Assembly (NCBI GenBank): GCA_045627405.1
Contig: JAZQNP010000092.1
Span: 1-64,000 of the forward strand
Direction: 5' to 3'
Origin: Firm-04 sp045627405
GTDB lineage: Bacteria; Bacillota; Clostridia; Oscillospirales; Ruminococcaceae
Length of the DNA: 64,000 nucleotides
The translations under genes and the position numbers were made by a program. Under the pieces are notes generated by a model, which saw only the letters and a program-made list of their open reading frames with translations, had not been told where the DNA came from and made no database searches. Each line of letters starts with the position of its first letter. Positions within the stretch are counted from its first letter, which is position 1. Positions 6,761 to 15,360 of this stretch are shown here, one piece after another.

Positions 6761-9256
6761 GTGATCCGCATGATTGACCAGAAGTTTGAGAATATTGACA
6801 TGCACACGCTGAATCTCGATCAGATGATCCAGACACAGTTGAATCAGGGGCTTGTCGGCTTGACAAAGGTCAATGTGCGCAGTTGGGAGCAGTTCGTTTC
6901 CTACGAAGATTTCAATGACATGACGTTCTATCGTGCATCGGAAGCGGTCGGCGATCCGGACAGCTTGCAGCTTTCCGTAGCGTATAATGCGAAGCCGATT
7001 GACCTTGCGGCTGCGGTACGAAAGACGCTTGCCACACGCGCCGGCGGCGTTGTGATGATAGACGGCGACCAGGTATCCTACCGGCTGGTGCGAACCTTTG
7101 ATCTGGAATGTACGGAGTATCAGTACAGTACAACGCTTGAAAATGCGATTAAGGACGGCATTGACCGTACGGCGGAGTATTTTGAAGTGGATTATCCGGA
7201 TATGGATAAGCAGCTCTGCGTCGTGCTGACGGATGCGTTTGTGTCGCGTGAAGTGTACAATATGCTGAACGGCATTTCCAGCTATGCAGACAGCAAGAAT
7301 GTCGGTTTGGAATTTATGGTCTATAAGACATCCGATGACCCGTCATATCATGATGCGATGTATGAAGATGTGGAGACGGAACATAACAAGGCAGTCATCA
7401 TTCTTCCGGGTATCGCCGGCAGCGAGCTGGTCGCAGGCGAGGACTTTGACGGCAACATCGGTCACACCGGCTTCATCAAAGAGAATGACAATGTCTGGCT
7501 TCCGGTTGATCTGGATTCTCTGAAAAATGCGTTGCTGGAACGCATCGCAGCAAACATGACCAAGGCGGTGGTGTGGGAGAAGATTCAAGAGCTTGACATC
7601 GCCATGAAATTGATGGATGCAATTTCAATGCTTTCTATGGATTCTTACGGCAATTCCAGATACAAGTTGAACGGCAAGACTGTATATCCGGATGATCTTA
7701 TGGTCGGAGCTCTCGGCACCGGCACCAACATGTATAAAGGACTGCTGGAAGAATTCAGTGATGAACGTGACGTTGTATTTTTCAGCTACGATTGGAGATA
7801 TTCCACGCAGACAACCGCAGAAGAACTGGAAGCGTATATCAACGTACATCACTATGAAAGTGTCATGCTGGTTTGCCACAGTATGGGCGGTATTGTCGCA
7901 TCCAACTATCTGGCACGCAGCACAGAGAACCGGCAGAAAGTCGAGAAGATTGTGACGGTCGGTACGCCTTACGGCGGTTCTCCGAAAGCACTGTTCACAT
8001 TCCAGACCGGTAAGTTTTTGGATGTGCCGATTATTGATGATCTGTTCAAGGATCTTGCCAAGAATCTTCCGAGTGTGTATGAGCTTTTGCCGTATCAGAA
8101 TGCGATCAATGCAGGCTATGAGTATGTCAGCCTTCTCGATGACAGCGGAAATATCAGCGGTTACGGGACAGATGAAACCAACAAGATGATTGAGGATAAT
8201 TTCAACAGCCGTTTGCTGTCCAAAGCTCTGAAAACCGAAGATAAGGTCTATGCTGGCGGACAGCATATTATGAACAGCGCAGATGTTGATCTGACAATCA
8301 TTGCCGGCACAAACTGCGATACAATCAATAAGATTTATGTGAACGAGAGCGGCGAAGCTGTTAGAATCGGAAAGAGTGCTGCCGGAGACGGAACGGTTCC
8401 GCTTTGTAGTGCGATACTCTCGAACGGTGCGTATTTCAATCATCCGATTTATCTTGTGAACGGCGTGACCCACAGCTCACTGTTCGGAGATGCCGATGTT
8501 GTCAGCGCAGTCAGAGCGATTTTGCGCGGGAACACCGCCTCGGAGACAGATAAGTTTAAGAAGCTTGATGTAAATACTGGTTTGGGCAGTCTTATGATTG
8601 ATCCGGATGATTATCAGGACAATCAAAGCAGAGATAACATTCCGGATCGCGGCGCAGTGTTCGATCTGATAAACAGCGCACTCGGATTTGGCTATAACAC
8701 TTTGGTCGCCCATTGCCCTGTCTTACTGGAACTCTACGACGAAAAAGGAACGCTGGTTGGTTCTGTATCGGAAGCCGGAATCTTTGCTGAGGCTGGCTAT
8801 GAAGAGTGCTTTGAACTGATGAACGGCGGAGAAACCAAGCAGGTCTATGTTCCGGAAGGGTATTCTGTCAAGGTGATCGGCATTGAATCCGGCGAGATGG
8901 ATCTAATGGCATCCTCCATGAATGCGTACGGTACAATTAACGAAGCATCCTATTTTGCGGATATTGCGGTCGAAGAGAATATGGTTGCCGAAGTGGAGAT
9001 TCCGTCCGGCAGTGAGGCAAAGATCAAGCTAAGCTATGCAGACGAGTCGAAAAACGCAAAGCTGACAGCAGAAAATGCAAAATATGTAAAGGGTGTGCAG
9101 TCGGAATCATCCGGAAAGTTTGACAGGCGATACCTCGTGCTGATCATTGCAGGTGCGGTTCTTCTGCTGCTGACAGTTCTGATTTTGCTGATTGCGACAC
9201 TGATGTCTACAAAGAAATCTGCACAGAGAGCGAACGCAAAGGCTGCAAAAAAATAA
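6761..9256 (+). CDS. C-terminal part: LCAT-like alpha/beta-hydrolase with TM anchor
   Basis: 831 codons from the first ATG; the frame is open from 6644. The hydrolase core starts near nt 7395 with the strand AVIILPGIAGSELV. The nucleophile elbow is CHSMGGI (Ser at 7880-7882), and the likely acid and histidine are in GDGTVPL and THSSLF. This arrangement fits the lecithin:cholesterol acyltransferase/PGAP1-like group of esterases. A beta-rich region and a C-terminal TM helix (about 9127-9210) with a lysine-rich tail follow. The substrate is unknown; a lipid or ester at the cell surface is an inference. There is no ribosome binding site before 6761. Confidence 0.7.
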   Translation: MIRMIDQKFENIDMHTLNLDQMIQTQLNQGLVGLTKVNVRSWEQFVSYEDFNDMTFYRASEAVGDPDSLQLSVAYNAKPIDLAAAVRKTLATRAGGVVMIDGDQVSYRLVRTFDLECTEYQYSTTLENAIKDGIDRTAEYFEVDYPDMDKQLCVVLTDAFVSREVYNMLNGISSYADSKNVGLEFMVYKTSDDPSYHDAMYEDVETEHNKAVIILPGIAGSELVAGEDFDGNIGHTGFIKENDNVWLPVDLDSLKNALLERIAANMTKAVVWEKIQELDIAMKLMDAISMLSMDSYGNSRYKLNGKTVYPDDLMVGALGTGTNMYKGLLEEFSDERDVVFFSYDWRYSTQTTAEELEAYINVHHYESVMLVCHSMGGIVASNYLARSTENRQKVEKIVTVGTPYGGSPKALFTFQTGKFLDVPIIDDLFKDLAKNLPSVYELLPYQNAINAGYEYVSLLDDSGNISGYGTDETNKMIEDNFNSRLLSKALKTEDKVYAGGQHIMNSADVDLTIIAGTNCDTINKIYVNESGEAVRIGKSAAGDGTVPLCSAILSNGAYFNHPIYLVNGVTHSSLFGDADVVSAVRAILRGNTASETDKFKKLDVNTGLGSLMIDPDDYQDNQSRDNIPDRGAVFDLINSALGFGYNTLVAHCPVLLELYDEKGTLVGSVSEAGIFAEAGYEECFELMNGGETKQVYVPEGYSVKVIGIESGEMDLMASSMNAYGTINEASYFADIAVEENMVAEVEIPSGSEAKIKLSYADESKNAKLTAENAKYVKGVQSESSGKFDRRYLVLIIAGAVLLLLTVLILLIATLMSTKKSAQRANAKAAKK

Positions 9257-9267
9257 ACCGAATGAAT

Positions 9268-9302
9268 TGACAGCATACTGTCTGACCGGCAGTATGCTGT
9301 CA
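9268..9302 (+). terminator. Hairpin after the surface-protein gene
   Basis: A 13-bp perfect stem (TGACAGCATACTG with CAGTATGCTGTCA) is followed by a weak tract, CTTTCC. The poor U-run suggests partial termination, which may let transcription continue into the lipoprotein gene. Confidence 0.6.
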
Positions 9303-9332
9303 CTTTCCGAAGAAAAGGAAGTGCTTTGCAGG

Positions 9333-10982
9333 ATGAATAGAATCAAATATCTCTGTCTCTTGCTGAGCTGTCTGCTTTTGTCGGGCTGTGCAGATGCTGT
9401 ATCGGCAGGAGAGCCGCAGTCGGCTGAGGCAGGAAATTCCGCTGCGCAGATGATTCAGAAATCTTCTGCTTCATCATTATCGGACGGGCAGACATCCGCA
9501 CTTTCAGAAGAGCTGTCACCGGAGGGAATGCGCGCATACGGCATCATTCTGCGATTTGACAGTGCAGAAGTTCTGCTGCGCGGAGAAGCTGTTTCCATGA
9601 ATGCAAAACCGATTGTAGAGGACGGTATTCTGTTTCTGCCGGTATCGGAGCTGACGGTTCGTATGGGCGGCAGCTTTATCAGTGCGCAGGACGTTTTTTA
9701 TTTAAACTTTGGCGGCAATGTGTCAGCAATGATGACCGAATATAATGTGATGCTGTTCAATTCCGATTCGTATGTCATGGATGCAGCTCCGTTCATGCGG
9801 GACGGTGTGTTTTACTTGCCGGCAGACGGAGCTGCAAAGGCACTTTCCATGCGTCTGACAGTTTGTCCGGAGCAGCAAATCTGCGTACTGGGACTTTCCG
9901 GTATACCGAAGCTTTCTGATCTGCGCGGATTAAAAGAGCTGATCGACGGCATCGCACTGGAAGAAACACCGGTTCCTGAACTGAAAGAACTTTCAGATCA
10001 AGCGGGTGCAGATTATGATACAGTTGTGCAGGCAGCGTCATCGCGCAGACTGTGGCAGACGGATGCAGACGGCAGAATTGCACAGATATATCTGGATGCA
10101 GCAGGGACACTTTGCAAAACGGAGTATGTGTTGTCCTATTGTTATCCGCCGGATATGCTTTACATCGCATCAGAGCGGGCAGACGGTCTGTGTCTGCCGG
10201 ACGGTACGCCCGCCGGTGAGGAGATGCCGGATCTGCTTTGCAGTATGGAATTGCGCGCGGCGACCGGAAGATATATGGAGCTGCGTGCGACAGCGATGCT
10301 GTACGGCGATGAAAATGCAGATCAGCTTGCGGCAGCGTATGCAGAAGCGATTGCAGGGAAACTGAATGATCCTGTCTATCAGCAGGATCGAGCCGATCCG
10401 TATGTAACAAAACTGTATGCAGATACAGCCGGTTCAGAAGCGGAATGGAATGCGTTGATTCATCAGGCTGAGGCGGGAGATTTTTTGCTGTTCAGTTCAG
10501 AGGGTGCATCGGCAGAATACGGTTTTTTCAATCATTCCGCTCTGATTCTTTCCGTGGACGGTGACACGCTGCATTTGCTTCATGCACGCGGCAGCGAATA
10601 CGGTGTCGGTGCAGATCTGGATATGGATTATCTCTCGTGGGAAATGCTCTGTACACATAATTATTATATTGATTATGAGACGGTATTTCTCTGCACAGCG
10701 GGCGATTTGTCCTCGGATGAAAAAGAATCTATGGTGCAGCAGGCATATGAAGACTACAACGGTTATCAGTTCGGGTACGGAGGAAGAATGGGTTTGCAGG
10801 AGGTCAACTGCACGGAGCTGATTGACAATGCTTATACAAGTGCGGGAGTAGAGATGATTTCCGGCGATTATGACACGCGGCTCAAAGAGGTGCTGAAAGG
10901 GAATACAAAGAATCTGGTTGTGATACCGGATGATCTGATGTTTTCAGATATTACGGAGGTGAAAGCGGTTTGGAAGCGGTAA
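9333..10982 (+). CDS. Lipoprotein with permuted papain-like (YiiX/NlpC-P60-type) domain
   Basis: 549 residues. The signal peptide ends in a lipobox (LLLSGC). Residues about 60-190 show two beta-rich repeats (GILFLPVSEL, GVFYLPADGA) like the copper amine oxidase N-terminal-like domain common in Firmicute envelope proteins. The C-terminal third has the circularly permuted papain pattern: GDFLLF, then histidine in FNHSALIL, then the catalytic cysteine in EVNCTELIDNAY. Such domains cleave amide or ester bonds, for example in peptidoglycan. I chose the ATG at 9333 because it starts the signal peptide and follows AAAAGGAAG. The next gene, an ABC ATPase, overlaps it by 13 bases, so this protein probably works with that transporter. 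The substrate is unknown. Confidence 0.7.
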   Translation: MNRIKYLCLLLSCLLLSGCADAVSAGEPQSAEAGNSAAQMIQKSSASSLSDGQTSALSEELSPEGMRAYGIILRFDSAEVLLRGEAVSMNAKPIVEDGILFLPVSELTVRMGGSFISAQDVFYLNFGGNVSAMMTEYNVMLFNSDSYVMDAAPFMRDGVFYLPADGAAKALSMRLTVCPEQQICVLGLSGIPKLSDLRGLKELIDGIALEETPVPELKELSDQAGADYDTVVQAASSRRLWQTDADGRIAQIYLDAAGTLCKTEYVLSYCYPPDMLYIASERADGLCLPDGTPAGEEMPDLLCSMELRAATGRYMELRATAMLYGDENADQLAAAYAEAIAGKLNDPVYQQDRADPYVTKLYADTAGSEAEWNALIHQAEAGDFLLFSSEGASAEYGFFNHSALILSVDGDTLHLLHARGSEYGVGADLDMDYLSWEMLCTHNYYIDYETVFLCTAGDLSSDEKESMVQQAYEDYNGYQFGYGGRMGLQEVNCTELIDNAYTSAGVEMISGDYDTRLKEVLKGNTKNLVVIPDDLMFSDITEVKAVWKR

Positions 10983-11608
10983 TACTCAGTGCAAAAGGCA
11001 TATGCCGGAGTTTCGGCAGAAATCAGGTGCTTTGCGATCTGGATTTTGAGGTTACAGAGGGCGAGACGATTGCCGTGACCGGACAGAGCGGAGCCGGAAA
11101 AACAACACTGCTTCACATTCTCGGCGGACTCGACCGCCAAAGTGCAGGTACGCTGACATACCGCGGCAAAACTTTGCAGCGGCGTGATTTGCGTACCTAT
11201 CGACGCGATGCTGTCGGGTATTTGTTTCAGGAGAGCTGCCTGATCGAGGAACTGACTGTGCTGAAAAACATTGAAGCTGCAATCAGAATATCCGGCAGAG
11301 ATGCCGATGCCCGCGATTATCTTGCGAAGGTCGGACTGGAAGAGAAAGCAAAACAGTATCCGTCGCAGTTATCGGGCGGACAGGCGCGCCGTGTGGCTCT
11401 GGCGCGCGCCCTGGCAAAGCAGCCGTCACTTTTGCTGCTGGATGAACCGACCGAGGGACTGGATGACGAAACGGGCATGGAAATGATCCGACTGACGCAG
11501 ACCCTTTGTTCAGAGAAGCACATCACAATGATCATGGTCACGCATCATCGCTTTTTTGCTGAGCAAATGCAGCGTTGCGTAAAGCTCTCGCAGGGCAGAC
11601 TGATATGA
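10970..11608 (+). CDS. ABC transporter ATP-binding protein, MacB/LolD-like
   Basis: 212 residues, starting with TTG at 10970 behind GGAGGTG. Walker A is GQSGAGKTT, the signature is LSGGQ, Walker B is LLLLDEPTEGLDD, and the switch histidine is in MVTHH. The Q-loop is YLFQES. The short length and motif set fit the ATPases that pair with FtsX-like permeases in lipoprotein release or antimicrobial peptide export. It overlaps the lipoprotein gene upstream, and its stop TGA overlaps the permease ATG, so the three genes are translationally coupled. Confidence 0.9.
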   Translation: MEAVILSAKGICRSFGRNQVLCDLDFEVTEGETIAVTGQSGAGKTTLLHILGGLDRQSAGTLTYRGKTLQRRDLRTYRRDAVGYLFQESCLIEELTVLKNIEAAIRISGRDADARDYLAKVGLEEKAKQYPSQLSGGQARRVALARALAKQPSLLLLDEPTEGLDDETGMEMIRLTQTLCSEKHITMIMVTHHRFFAEQMQRCVKLSQGRLI

Positions 11609-13836
11609 AACATATGGGAATGCTTTTCTGCGGATTGCTCCGCCGCAGATGGGGATGGTATCTGCCGGCTGCGTTATGTGCATTTTGGAGCTTTCTTGCG
11701 TACTTCGGACTGTGTTCCATTCAGGATACCTTGTGGCAGACGCAGCGGCAGTTTGAGGATGTTTGCGGCACGGCTGATCTGTATGTTTATTGTGAAAATA
11801 CAGATGCAGGTGTATTGCAGTCGGCTCTGAAAACAGTTTCCGGCGTAGTTGCAGCGGATGAGGGGCTGTTTTATGAAGAACGCTGTACCGGTTCGGACGG
11901 TCATCTCTACCAGATACGGTTTTTGGGGCTGCGTGAAACGTCTGTGCTGCATCCATATCTGACTTCATCGGCTCAATATGCCGTGAGCTTCGGGTACAGT
12001 GCAGATTACGGCAGCGAACATTTGCAAACGCTGACGCGGCAGGACGGTACTAAGCTGGACACATCCGAGGCAGCATATCTGTTGATTTATACGGGCGTAT
12101 ATCTCGATCGCTGTGTGCCGTCAACAGACAGCGGTTTTGCCGATGTGTATGCCGATTACAATGCCGTCTGCGGTCTTGCCGGCGGCGAATCGGTGAATTT
12201 TGCGGCAGTGCGGCTTTCAGAGGGCGCAGATGCCCTTGCCGTCATTGATGCCGTTTATGCACTGGACGCGATTACCGTAACAGATGCATACACGGGAGCA
12301 GAAGAGCCGGCATATCGCGCCTCTCAGGAGCTTTGTGAAATGGTAGTCGGCGTGTGTCGTGTGTTTGCCCCGCTGCTCTGCGGCACAGGTATTTTGTTTG
12401 CGCTGCTGTTTTTGTCCGGTGCTGTTTCGCGCATACGTCGATCCATGACAGCTCTTTGTGCAGACGGCGCAACCGTTGCGGAGCTGTTTCTGCCGGTGTT
12501 TTTCGGTGCTTTGGTTTCGCTTCTCTGCGGGCTGTTGGCAGCGATTCCGGCATCCTATATATTGTGCAGGCAGGCATCCGCTGTCTGCCTTCGCAATATG
12601 GGTATCTTTGAAGGGCCGATTGTTTTTCCGTTCGATTCTTTGTGCAGAGGCATGCTCCTTGCGGCAGTTGTATCCGGTGTTTCAGCCCTGATCGGCACTG
12701 TCGGTGTTGTGCGTCGGACTGTGCGGTCTGTACAAAAGCATTCTGTGCCCTTGTTTGCAGTGAAACTTTGTGATTTCGGTGCAGCGGCAATTTGCACGGC
12801 AGCATCGGTGCTAATGACTGCATCGACTGTGATGTTCCATGATTCCCTGGAAGCTGTGCGGGATGAGCTGTTTTCGCAGCGATGTGTCTATGATGCTCTG
12901 GTTATCTATGACGGGTTTGTTTCCTTGACAGAGCTGGATGCACTCACTGCATTGCCGGAGGTGGAAACGGCAGAGCCGCTGCTGCTCGGGTCGGCAGAGC
13001 TGCGGTTTCAGTCGCAGCGGTTTCAGGCAATGGGTCTTGGCATTGTAGAAGACAGCAGTACAATCTGCTTTTTTGATGCAGATCATCTGCCGCTTCATGC
13101 CGAGGAAAACCGGATTTTGCTTTCGCAGGCGGCTGCGGAAATTCTTGGCGCAAAGTCCGGAGATGTACTGACCGCAGAGATTATCTGCAAGGGCAAACGA
13201 ACGCAGATCAGTTGTCTTGCAGCTGGCGTTTCAGAGCAGTATACGACATTTCAGGAGGTTTTCTCTGTCAGCACGGCAGAGCAGTATCTGGATTCTTCCG
13301 GACTGATGAACTGCGCGGCTGTTTTGCTTTCTGCCGGCGCGGAGGAAGAAGCGGCGATTCAGGCGATGCGCGGTGTTTCACAGGTGTATACCGTGCAGTC
13401 CCATGCACAGGCTGAGGAGCGGTTTGACCGCCGCTATGCCGGAACATTGAAGCTGATCCGGTTGATTGCTGCGGATGGTTTGTTCCTTGGGTTTTCTGTG
13501 TTGCTTCTGACTGCTTTTGCGTCCTATCGGCGCAATTTGCGCAGAAATACTGTTCTTGTGATGCTTGGCGCACCGACCGCGCACATTTTGATTCCGGAGC
13601 TTCTGCGCCGGTTGTCCGGCGTGCTGTTTGGATGTTTCATTGCTGTTCCGCTGTGCAGCACGGTTGTGCGCAGACTGCTGGAAATGCTTTCAGCTCCCTC
13701 AGTCATCTATCCGTATGTCTTTCACACGAATACATATCTGCGGTGCTGCATCCCGATGCTTGCATTTGCGGCGATGCTTACGGTGCTTTTCACGGGAAAA
13801 GTTCTGCATACTGCAAAAGATCCGGCACGGATCTGA
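11605..13836 (+). CDS. ABC transporter permease, FtsX-like
   Basis: 743 residues from the ATG at 11605, which overlaps the ATPase stop (ATGA). An N-terminal TM helix (about residues 15-40) is followed by a large extracytoplasmic domain. Three helices then lie around residues 250-370, another near 385-410 starts a second ectodomain, and three C-terminal helices end at the basic C-terminus. This is the duplicated FtsX/MacB layout, in which extracytoplasmic domains move with ATP hydrolysis instead of forming a classical pore. With the lipoprotein upstream it forms a three-gene envelope operon. Substrate not predictable. Confidence 0.85.
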   Translation: MKHMGMLFCGLLRRRWGWYLPAALCAFWSFLAYFGLCSIQDTLWQTQRQFEDVCGTADLYVYCENTDAGVLQSALKTVSGVVAADEGLFYEERCTGSDGHLYQIRFLGLRETSVLHPYLTSSAQYAVSFGYSADYGSEHLQTLTRQDGTKLDTSEAAYLLIYTGVYLDRCVPSTDSGFADVYADYNAVCGLAGGESVNFAAVRLSEGADALAVIDAVYALDAITVTDAYTGAEEPAYRASQELCEMVVGVCRVFAPLLCGTGILFALLFLSGAVSRIRRSMTALCADGATVAELFLPVFFGALVSLLCGLLAAIPASYILCRQASAVCLRNMGIFEGPIVFPFDSLCRGMLLAAVVSGVSALIGTVGVVRRTVRSVQKHSVPLFAVKLCDFGAAAICTAASVLMTASTVMFHDSLEAVRDELFSQRCVYDALVIYDGFVSLTELDALTALPEVETAEPLLLGSAELRFQSQRFQAMGLGIVEDSSTICFFDADHLPLHAEENRILLSQAAAEILGAKSGDVLTAEIICKGKRTQISCLAAGVSEQYTTFQEVFSVSTAEQYLDSSGLMNCAAVLLSAGAEEEAAIQAMRGVSQVYTVQSHAQAEERFDRRYAGTLKLIRLIAADGLFLGFSVLLLTAFASYRRNLRRNTVLVMLGAPTAHILIPELLRRLSGVLFGCFIAVPLCSTVVRRLLEMLSAPSVIYPYVFHTNTYLRCCIPMLAFAAMLTVLFTGKVLHTAKDPARI

Positions 13837-13987
13837 AATCGCACATTGCTGTTTTATTGAATAACGGACTAATAGCGCAAACAGTTTCGGTTCTTGGATA
13901 TATCAGACGGTTGCGTGAACAATATTTGTTGAAAACATACTGCGCCGGATATGGATGCAGTCGTACAACGCGGGAGAGGAGATATTT

Positions 13988-14902
13988 ATGTATGATTTGC
14001 TGATTATCGGCGGCGGGCCTGCCGGTCTGACGGCTGCGATTTATGCGGCACGCGCCAATTTAAACGCGCTGCTGCTGGAAAAGGACAGTACCGGTCTGGG
14101 AGCAGTTTCAGTCAGTGACTGTGTGGATAATTATCCCGGACTTCCCGGCATTGGCGGCTATGAGCTGACAGAACGCTTTCGTGCGCATGCCGAACGGCTC
14201 GGCGCACACATTACGATTGACGAAATCACGGCGATCCGGAGAACAGACAGCGAATATGCAGTACAGACCCGCTATCATGGAGAATTGCAGTCGCATACAG
14301 TGATTTATGCTTGCGGAACATCGCACCGGCGTCTGGATATTCCGGGTGCAGACCGAATCGGCGTGTCCTACTGTGCAGCCTGTGACGGTGCATTTTATCA
14401 AAATGCGGCTGTTGCGGTGATCGGCGGGGGAGACAGTGCGTTGGAGGATGCACTTTATCTCTCCAATCTTGCAGAGAGAGTATATCTGATTCACCGGCGG
14501 GAAGAGTTTCGTGCCAATGCCGCTGCACAAAAGCAGGTGCAGTCAAGAGAAAACATTACCTGTATCATGTCTGCTGCTTCGGTTGAGATCATCGGATCAA
14601 AACGCGTGGAAGGCATGCGTATTCTGTACACAGACAGCGGCCAATCAGAAGTTCTGGCGGTGGATGCGGTGTTTGCTGCGATCGGAAGCATTCCGAATAC
14701 AGAGATGCTTTCGGAGATCTGTACACTGGATGAGAACGGATATATTGTTGCCGATGAGACCTGTGTGACTTCTTCTCAGGGGTTATTTGCCGCAGGAGAT
14801 GTGCGCACGACGCCGATGCGGCAGATTGTGTGTGCTGCGGCTGACGGTGCCAATGCGGTACAGTCTGCGGTGAGATACCTGCAAAATTTGAAATTTTCCT
14901 GA
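13988..14902 (+). CDS. trxB: Thioredoxin-disulfide reductase
   Basis: 304 residues, usual length for TrxB. The FAD-binding motif GGGPAGLTAAIYAARA lies near the N-terminus, and the redox-active CxxC is CAAC in SYCAACDGAF. The NADPH-binding motif is GGGDSALEDAL, and the C-terminal FAD contact is in AAGDVRTTPMRQ. It reduces thioredoxin with NADPH in the cytosol. I chose the ATG at 13988, behind GGAGAGGAG, because upstream codons in the frame lack family similarity. No clear promoter was found in the 150 bases before it. It is not visibly part of the ABC operon. Confidence 0.95.
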   Translation: MYDLLIIGGGPAGLTAAIYAARANLNALLLEKDSTGLGAVSVSDCVDNYPGLPGIGGYELTERFRAHAERLGAHITIDEITAIRRTDSEYAVQTRYHGELQSHTVIYACGTSHRRLDIPGADRIGVSYCAACDGAFYQNAAVAVIGGGDSALEDALYLSNLAERVYLIHRREEFRANAAAQKQVQSRENITCIMSAASVEIIGSKRVEGMRILYTDSGQSEVLAVDAVFAAIGSIPNTEMLSEICTLDENGYIVADETCVTSSQGLFAAGDVRTTPMRQIVCAAADGANAVQSAVRYLQNLKFS

Positions 14903-14918
14903 ATTGTGCCGGTAAATC

Positions 14919-14948
14919 TTGACACAACAGGTGAAATCGTGTTATAAT
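14919..14948 (+). promoter_or_regulatory. Sigma-A promoter of the DUF1292/YihY pair
   Basis: Consensus -35 TTGACA (14919-14924), an 18-base spacer and consensus -10 TATAAT (14943-14948). Confidence 0.85.
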
Positions 14949-15012
14949 GCAGGCATGCTTCTGTTTTCGGGAGCATATGCATAAAAATATCTGTAAACAA
15001 AGGAGAACAAAC

Positions 15013-15327
15013 ATGAGCAATACAGAAAACCAAAATGAAGCAATTCAGCCGGACGCGCTGGACGATGATACCGTAATTCTGGAAGACGAAGACGGCAATG
15101 TGATCTCATTTGAATTTCTTGAACTGGTCACAGTGGATGATGTGCCATATGCAATTTTGATGCCGACGGACGATCCGGAGGGAGATCTCGGCGTGGTGAT
15201 CGTCGAGGTTGTGGACCTTGGAACGGACTCCGAGCATTACGATGCGGTGACTGACGATGCACTCAATGAGCGGATTTTTGAGCAGTTTCGCAAGGAATTC
15301 GGAGATAAATACGATTTTGCTGACTGA
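15013..15327 (+). CDS. DUF1292 (YrzB-like) acidic protein
   Basis: 104 residues, strongly acidic. The core ILEDEDGNVISFEFLELV followed by a conserved beta-rich segment (VPYAILMPTDD, GDLGVVIVEV) is the DUF1292 pattern. Function is unknown in the family; it is widespread in Firmicutes. The ATG at 15013 follows AAAGGAGAA. Its stop is 33 bases before the YihY-type gene, so the two are co-transcribed. Confidence 0.85.
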   Translation: MSNTENQNEAIQPDALDDDTVILEDEDGNVISFEFLELVTVDDVPYAILMPTDDPEGDLGVVIVEVVDLGTDSEHYDAVTDDALNERIFEQFRKEFGDKYDFAD

Positions 15328-15360
15328 GTGACGGGCAGATCAATGAGAAAGGAGGCAGCT

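Larger units (their letters stand above)
2984..9256 (+). pseudogene. One 2,090-codon surface-protein reading frame broken by two in-frame stops
   Basis: The three open frames at 2984-3346, 3425-6643 and 6761-9256 share one phase. Codons 3347-3424 and 6644-6760 are also open and read sensibly (AKKSENPKSQRSGKRR and IAGILDKAWSAIQSAADY). The only interruptions are TAG at 3344-3346 and TAA at 6641-6643. The ATGs at 3425 and 6761 have no ribosome binding site, whereas 2984 has a promoter. Read through, the order is two zinc ribbons, a TM helix, a small ectodomain, two TM helices, an FN3-like domain, thrombospondin-3-like repeats, VWA (MIDAS Asp at about codon 779), more calcium repeats, an alpha/beta-hydrolase (Ser at about codon 1633) and a C-terminal TM helix. 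Recent nonsense mutation, consensus base errors and stop read-through all remain possible. The same window uses TAG as a normal stop (28483-28485). Confidence 0.7.
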
